From assembly GCA_963573385.1 (NCBI GenBank), contig CAUYLG010052166.1:1-64000 (forward strand): DNA of 64,000 nucleotides, written 5' to 3'. Shown in pieces: positions 56,736 to 64,000 of the stretch. This DNA is from Cacajao melanocephalus (taxonomy: Eukaryota; Chordata; Mammalia; Primates; Pitheciidae). Both the position numbers and the translations under genes were made by a program. The notes beneath the pieces are model-generated. The model saw nothing but the letters and a program-made list of their open reading frames with translations. It did no database searches and was not told the DNA's origin. Positions within the stretch are counted from its first letter, which is position 1; every line of letters begins with the position of its first letter.

Positions 56736-57770
56736 TTTCTCCATGACACAGGAAAGCAGCTGAAAATCAGGGAGCTGATGTGTCAAAGGGGAACTGGATC
56801 AACTCCTGTCTCTAAGAATTTTAGTTGTTTTGCTATTTGGTTGCCCTTTCTTCTCTGTTTCCAGAACCTAATCTGCTCTTGTGAGGAAGAATTAACTAAT
56901 GTGTCCATCCCTAAATCCTCTGACATCCCATCTACCACTTCCATCTTCCTCTCCCAGTCCTTGGACCTCATATCACCCACACTGTTAATCCATTCTCCCT
57001 GAATTTGGATAGCTGTTTCTTACATTTTACTAAAACATATACCATTAGGTATATGATCTGACATATATTCTATGGTTATGAAATACTTTTCAGTGATTTT
57101 TGTTGATATTGGAACTAGATAATTATGCAAGAAGTCATTAGTCTCTAATTTCTACTCAAACTTATCACTTGAGTAACAACCTTTCAGATTAACTTAAGTG
57201 ACATTTCCTTTACTCATTATAATCAGTTTTTTAGTGCTGGCAGCCATGATATTTTTAATGACATTCCATATAGCACCTTTCAAATTCTTCACCAAAAATG
57301 AATCTTTGTACCCTTCCTTCAGTGCCTCTTTTATTGTGATACATTTCAGTAATTTTTGACTCCAGCTTATTTTTTCCCGGTTTAGCTTGGTTCACGTTGC
57401 CATTAACATTTCAAATAACAAAATTTACTTCAACAAACCTAATTTTTATCAACTTGTTTTTACTTATCAAGTAGCTTGATTAGGTCATCTGTTTGAAAGC
57501 TCTCTGTTTTCCTACTTAATAATGGTCTCAGGTTCCCTCTGAACGTACAGTTTGGTTTTCTAGCTAGCTCCAATCGTTTTATGCTTTCTTGATGCCTCCT
57601 TCCATTCTTTGGTTGAATTTAGAAGCAATCTTCTTGATAACCAACACTTGTTTTCTAGCTCTTGTATTCACTTTCAAATACCACAGCTCAGTCCTTTGCA
57701 AAGATCTGCCAGATTATTCCATTCATTGCCTGTTAGTTTTGCATTAATATTAATATATATCAAATACATA
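56736..57770. other. AT-rich intergenic, nothing recognised
   Basis: 57.1-57.75 kb translated on the minus strand gives lysine/leucine-rich pieces with many stops; it may be an old coding remnant or transposon, but I cannot tie it to any family. Confidence 0.4.
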
Positions 57771-58205
57771 TGAGTCTACTGTGCTCCAGACTGGGCACTG
57801 GACATACATTAGTGAAAATGACAGACACAATCTCTTCCATCACAGACCTTATGTTCCAGTGAAGAGGGCAGACCAAAAGCAAATACACTGATACACAAAA
57901 CAATTAGAAAGTATGTTACATTTTCTAAAAGGAACAAGCAAGTAGCCAAGGAAATGTGGTAAAAGAGAGGGACAGAGACCATATAGGGTGGTCAGAGAGC
58001 CTGTCTCATGTGGGAGAAGAATCTGGCTATGTAAGAGTATAACAGGCAGAGGGACTCACACATGCAAAGGACCAGGGGGTAAGAGAGCACTTGCTAAATA
58101 TTAGGAGCTGAATGAAGCCTTGTAAGCATGTTGGAAAATAGAGCAGAGAGCTATAAGAATCTGGGGTTCCTGTAGTATACCAAATAGGTTAGAGGTCTGG
58201 TTCTA
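57771..58205. other. Ancient dispersed repeat-like sequence
   Basis: 'ctgggcactggacatacatt', 'cttatgttccagtgaagagg', 'gcaaaggaccagggggtaag' match the start of the same unassigned family seen at 33.5-35.1 kb. Confidence 0.5.
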
Positions 58206-59587
58206 GTCTTGTCTACTGCAGCTCCAGGTCCCAGTGCTGAAACACAAAGTTGCTTTATGACCTCTTGGAGCAGAGAAGCTGCCCAGACCCAGAAGAGAAG
58301 GGGCTTGGACAGCTTCTGGGAAAATTATCCTTCCATGTTTTCTTCCACAATGAGAACCAAAAATAAATATCTCAATAAATTAGCCTGCCTCACGTGATAC
58401 CTGTGGTAAAGCAAGTATCCTTGTGAGAAATACTAGAATTATATGTTTTCAGAATTGAAAAGGACTTGATGCTTATCTGCCACAACATCTTTGCTACCAT
58501 GGAACAACCTTGTTAAATAATTAAAGTGGTGAAGTAGGCTTTATTTCCTTTATAAGATATAGTCGTATTTGAATGTTGACTTTTTGAGTATTGTGTCTCT
58601 CTACGATATATGCCAGTACATGGTTTAGTGGAATGTCTAAAAAGTTTCAAGCCACACATTTCCCTCCCTGTTGGATAACTCTTCCTGGGGCAAGTTGGAA
58701 CAAAGAATGCTAGACCTGTGCCAAAGCAAGCCTGGGGGTAAAGGTGAGAACTTAGAACTGAACAAAATCTCTGCAAAATGAGAGCATGTGCAGTCTGGGA
58801 CTTCAGGACAGAAACCAGCGAGCCAAGACAAAGCCACAGACAGGTTAAAGGAGGCCTCTATAGGATTACTCATCCAAGCTCCTGGAGCACTCTGTCATAG
58901 ACACTGACCCAGGTCAGGCAGCCACACTTAGGAGCTCAGAAAATGTTTTGCCTCCAGATAACTCTTGTTATTCATGAGAGCCACACGTATGCTATTGCAC
59001 CAAGATTTCTAAGACTTCAGAGTTAAGTTTTGCGACCAGATCCAAAAGGATGTGCAACAGACCTCATGATTCCCACACTTCTACACCGTATGTGTGTAAG
59101 TCACTCATCTTTCTATTGATGTATTATCAAGTTTAGGTTTACTTTTTATTTTTATTGTAATTTATTTATAATTACACATATGTCTATAAAGCTAAGAGAT
59201 AAGTTGATTTGCCAAGGCCAATCCAACTAATTAATGGCTAAGCTGAGATTTCCACTTAGTCTAGCGTCCTTTCCAAAAGTACTCGTTAACATTTTTATTA
59301 TTGAATTCTATTTGAGTGGGAGCTCAGGATCAGAGACAAAGTTATGATAGACCATAAGTGGGCACAAACACTGAAGGCTGCTGGGATGCCAGGTGTGACA
59401 AGCTGAAAGAAGAGGATTGACCATGGAACCAGGAGACATTCAGCACCAAAGAAAGCTCTATCATCAGTTTTTCCTGAAGCTGGCCTACTTATCACACATT
59501 ATAATTATTTCCAATAATTCATTTTACTATCTAACCACTCTGCTTACTCTTTCTTCATGTACCATTATTCTAAGAACTGTATTTTTT
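58206..59587. other. Intergenic, nothing recognised
   Basis: Frames of 60-88 codons only. No feature supported. Confidence 0.5.
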
Positions 59588-59708
59588 GTGTACATATATA
59601 TATATATACATACACAGAAATAGATATACATACACACACATATATACATAAAAGACCTAACTTGTGTATTTATATATTACATGAAAAGCTTATTTTATAT
59701 ATATATGT
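59588..59708. repeat. (TA)n/(CATA)n low-complexity region
   Basis: 'acatatatatatatatacat' , 'tacatacacacacatatata', and a separate 'tttatatatatatgtaa'. Confidence 0.9.
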
Positions 59709-59829
59709 AAGCTTGTTCTTTTATGTATTTCCTTTTAAAATGAATGTATTATGGGCAGTCTAGAAGACAGCAGCAGTGGTGGGCATTGTTTCTGATGGTT
59801 CCATAATACCCATTTGAAAACAAAAAAAC

Positions 59830-60851
<1,022 letters not shown>

Positions 60852-61158
60852 TTTTTTTTTTTTTGAGATGGAGTTTGGCTCTATCGCCCAGGCTGGAGTA
60901 AAGTGGCATGATCTTGGCTCACTGCAACCTCCACGCTCCAATCCCCCCACCCAGGTTCAAACAATTCTCCTGCCTCAGCCTCCCAAGTAGCTGGGATTAT
61001 AGGTGCCCGCCACCATGCCTGGCTAATTTTTGTATTTTTAGTAGAGATGGGGTTTCACCATGTTGACCAGGCTGGTCTCGAACTCCTGACCTCAGGTGAT
61101 CTGCCCACTTCGACTTCCCAAAGTGCTAGGATTACAGGCGTGAGCCACTGCACCTAGC
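60852..61158 (-). mobile_element. Alu, antisense
   Basis: 14-T tail, 'gagatggagtttggctctat', a short insertion 'gctccaatccccccaccc' in the left monomer, ending 'gccactgcacctagcct'. Confidence 0.95.
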
Positions 61159-61699
61159 CTAACCTAATCTATTCTCTATGAAAGTTGTACTTTGAAGTTT
61201 TCGGCTTTACTACAGTACTTCTGACCACCATACTTTTAGGACTTGAAGCTTTGTTTTCAGAGCCAAAAATGTGTGCCCAATAAAAATCCAGGCTCTGAGC
61301 CATCAGGAATTGACAGATGTCCTCAGATTAAAAACAAGCTTTAGATTGAGCTTGCTGCTATTGAATCACTCCTCATTCTTTGTCTGGCCTCCAGTTCTTT
61401 CTATTACTAGAGCTCAGGCTTATTTATTTAAAGCTTGTCATATTTTATCTAGCATTTCAGGTGTTCCGTACCATGAGAGATTTCTCTGCATATTTAATCT
61501 GGCAAATTGATTAAAATACAAAATGCATTTATCTATTTGCCATTGTGCATCCTCATGCATAGCTTTAAGTATATGTCTCCTAAATAGATGTTTTAGTCAA
61601 GATTTCCCTGAACTCCAGACTCTTCTAGTTACCCCCAAACTAGCTACACCTATATTCTTAACATCTCAGTAAATGGCAACTTCAAACTTTAATTGCTCA
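61159..61699. other. Intergenic, nothing recognised
   Basis: A 79-codon frame (61271-61510) lacks any domain. Confidence 0.45.
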
Positions 61700-62565
61700 A
61701 GCTGAAAGTCTTGTAGTAATTCTTGTCTCCTTTTTTTTCTCTCCCACCCTTAATCTCATGCATCAGAATCCCTGTTAGCTCTGCCTTCAAAACATACCCA
61801 TAGTCATATTATATGTTACCATCTCAACCAATCCCACCACAATCCAAATCAGCACCACTCTCACCTGGATTATTGCAATAACAGGTACCACACTTCTAAC
61901 TTTTCCTTCCCGCAGCCTTGTCTCAACCCAAGCAGAGTGACACTGTTGAAATACTAAGTTAGATTATGTCACTCTTCTGTCAAACCTTCCTAGTGGCTTA
62001 TTTCATGCATACTGAAGACCTAAATCAGTACAAGGACCTATAAGACTGCATCTGTCTGATCCTATCACCTACTACCGTACCCCTTGTTTACTCTGACTCA
62101 GACACAGAGGAAGGTGTCTTCCTATTCTTCAAAAACATTGAGCTTATTTCCACTTCAGAATCTCTGCAGTGGCTGTTTTCTCTATCTATCTGTAATGCTC
62201 TTCTTCCAGATATCTGCATGGCTCCTTTTCTTACCTCTTTAAGTCTTTGCTGAAATGACACCTTCTCTATGAAGCCTACACTGTCCACCCTACTTAAATG
62301 AATCCCCTTCTCAGCAGTTCAACTCTACTTACCATACTTTATTTTTTATAGTACTAAATATCTTTTTGCTATTCTATATACTATATAATATAGTTATTTC
62401 TTATGTTTATTTTCTGTCTTTCCATATTAGAATATAACCTTTATGAGGTCAAAGATATTGTCCTTATTTTTTTGTTCCCTGATGTATCCACAGAACCTAA
62501 AAGAATGCCTGACCACATTGAAGGCAATCCATAAATATTAGTTGAATGAATGAATGAAAGGTAAC
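61700..62565 (+). mobile_element. L2 LINE, 3' part
   Basis: 'ctggattattgcaataacag', 'gattatgtcactcttctgtc', 'tgtaatgctcttcttccaga', 'gaccacattgaaggcaatcc', ending in the L2 signature 'ataaatattagttgaatgaa' repeat. Confidence 0.85.
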
Positions 62566-64000
62566 ATGAAGAAAATATGGTAACACATGGATTCTTTCTT
62601 GCTTTGCAAATTTAAATAGCATTATAGAAAATCTTCTAAAAGAATATGACATCATTAGAGAACAGAATGATTCTGAAATGGAAACTCATATTGTAAGTCT
62701 ATCCAGATGCTTCAAATCTAATTACTTTTGAATTTTGGCCAATGATTTTCCAAATAGATTGTCTTCTGTAGGCTACAATTCATTTCTTGAGTTACAGTGT
62801 CACCTTAAGACATAATTGTAGTACTTGTATTGCTGCTCTAAGGAATAATAGCTAAATGAGAGGTCTCGAGAGTCAGACTCCCTTGAAATCCTGTCTCCTC
62901 CATTTCTTATCTATATGACTTGTGCTAGCTCTTTTAATCCCTTTTCTCAAATTTCTTATTATAAACATCAAAATTGGGGGACTAATTTGGACTCTCCACT
63001 TAAGCAATGGTTTTTGTTCTGAAATTACTCCCATCCTTAGGCAATACTGTAATCCTTTGAATTCTTAATATATTAGGAATTCCCAGAGACAACCTGGATT
63101 CCTTTGGTTAATGTTTGTCCATATTTCCAATGACCTGCTTGCAGAATTATGCAATGTTAGTATTTTTAACTATTGATGTTTAAAACGGGAAATACCTAAA
63201 TGATATTCTTTGTACCAACATGTCTAGTAAAGCTGGTACACCAGTTTTTATGGGCATATGTTAAATGTCATAAGATGCCAGAAGCTCATAGCAAGAAGAT
63301 AGGAGGAGACCTTCAGGTGTAAGTATTTCCAGGTTAAAGACAAGTTTACAGCTGGCCAGCTGACATCTTACTTCCATAACGCTTTTGATGAGAGTGAAGC
63401 ATTAAATTGTGAAAAGATGATGGTGAAATGTTGTAATGAAGTGACTATCAGGAGTGATTTATATAAGTCACTGTCAAAGCATACATTCTTTGACAGAGTG
63501 TACATCCTTTGATCTAGTAAAACTCCAGGGTAGCTTCCATTAGGCTATGGGATACATTATTTAAACCCTTTGAAGATTCTGCAAGTCAGACTTACCTTTA
63601 TCTTCCATCCATTAGCCTAGGCACTCCACAGGGCAAGTCTGCTGCCCTGTTATCAGAACCATGCTAAGTAGTCAAATTCTTCATGAAAGATACTCATTGA
63701 ATAAAACATTTCAAATTATTACATTTGGATTGCCTTGAGTCAGCCTTAAGTTATTTTGTTTCTTAAGTTTATTTTTATTTTACTCTCAGAAACTCACCAT
63801 TTTCTTTAAAATAAATGTGAGGATATTTGTTACTATGTGTTTCTTATTTTCTTTCACTATACTCCAGTTTCGATTCTAGTAAGTTCAAAATATTCTAAAT
63901 AATTGCTAACACTTTTTCAGGAATACCAGAATACTCTTAGATGACTTCTGATATTTTATGTCACAAAATATAACAAAGGGAAGAATAGTAAAATAAACCA
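62566..64000. other. AT-rich intergenic to the right edge
   Basis: No gene, RNA or named repeat. The neighbour MOS, expected to the right from known synteny, is not recognisable within the window. Confidence 0.5.

Noticed and set aside
61700..64000. MOS coding region at the right edge
   Set aside because: Expected from synteny, but no GC-rich kinase frame is present; the stretch holds L2 and AT-rich DNA.

Overview
This is a primate genomic window. About three dozen Alu elements are present, along with L1, MIR, L2, MaLR LTRs and Tigger/hAT DNA-transposon fossils. There is only one convincing gene: RPS20 on the minus strand, four coding exons with canonical GT/AG introns, encoding the complete 119-residue ribosomal protein uS10. 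The C/D-box snoRNA SNORD54 sits inside its second intron. From general knowledge RPS20 lies between LYN and MOS (human 8q12.1). Neither neighbour is recognisable here, so the rest of the window reads as intergenic. The sequence fits human or another primate; I did not settle the species.

Layout. 1-11.8 kb: AT-rich intergenic DNA with old repeats (MIR, Tigger, an antisense MaLR LTR, L1M) and no Alu except a fragment at the left edge. 11.8-21.5 kb: a repeat cluster, with a 3-kb sense L1 body broken by Alus, a MER2/Tigger copy, and a palindrome made of two head-to-head Alu fragments. 22.0-23.7 kb: RPS20, SNORD54 and a CpG-rich bidirectional-looking promoter segment. 24.26-24.8 kb: a retrocopy-like insert of an unidentified mRNA 3' end. 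24.9-43.6 kb: the densest Alu field, with nested insertions in L1, in MaLR LTRs and in Tigger elements, plus a GGAA/GAAA microsatellite. 43.6-64 kb: AT-rich, Alu-poor intergenic DNA with MER5/MIR/L2 fossils, a clean THE1-type solo LTR, a (CA)n microsatellite and a 45-bp-arm palindrome near 51.9 kb.

How it works together. RPS20 exon 1 carries only the 5' UTR and the ATG. Its start region has a TATA-like element and a pyrimidine (TOP) tract, the usual layout of translationally controlled ribosomal-protein genes. The intron supplies a box C/D snoRNA, so one transcription unit feeds both the 40S subunit and the rRNA-modification machinery. I found no evidence of a new multi-gene system. The observations most worth a second look are structural: the 51.85-51.95 kb hairpin, the Alu palindromes at 17.4 and 27.6-27.9 kb, the locally duplicated Tigger end at 29.75-30.0 kb, the unidentified retrocopy at 24.3 kb with a 13-bp stem, and a composite E2F/CTCF/NRF1-like promoter upstream of RPS20.
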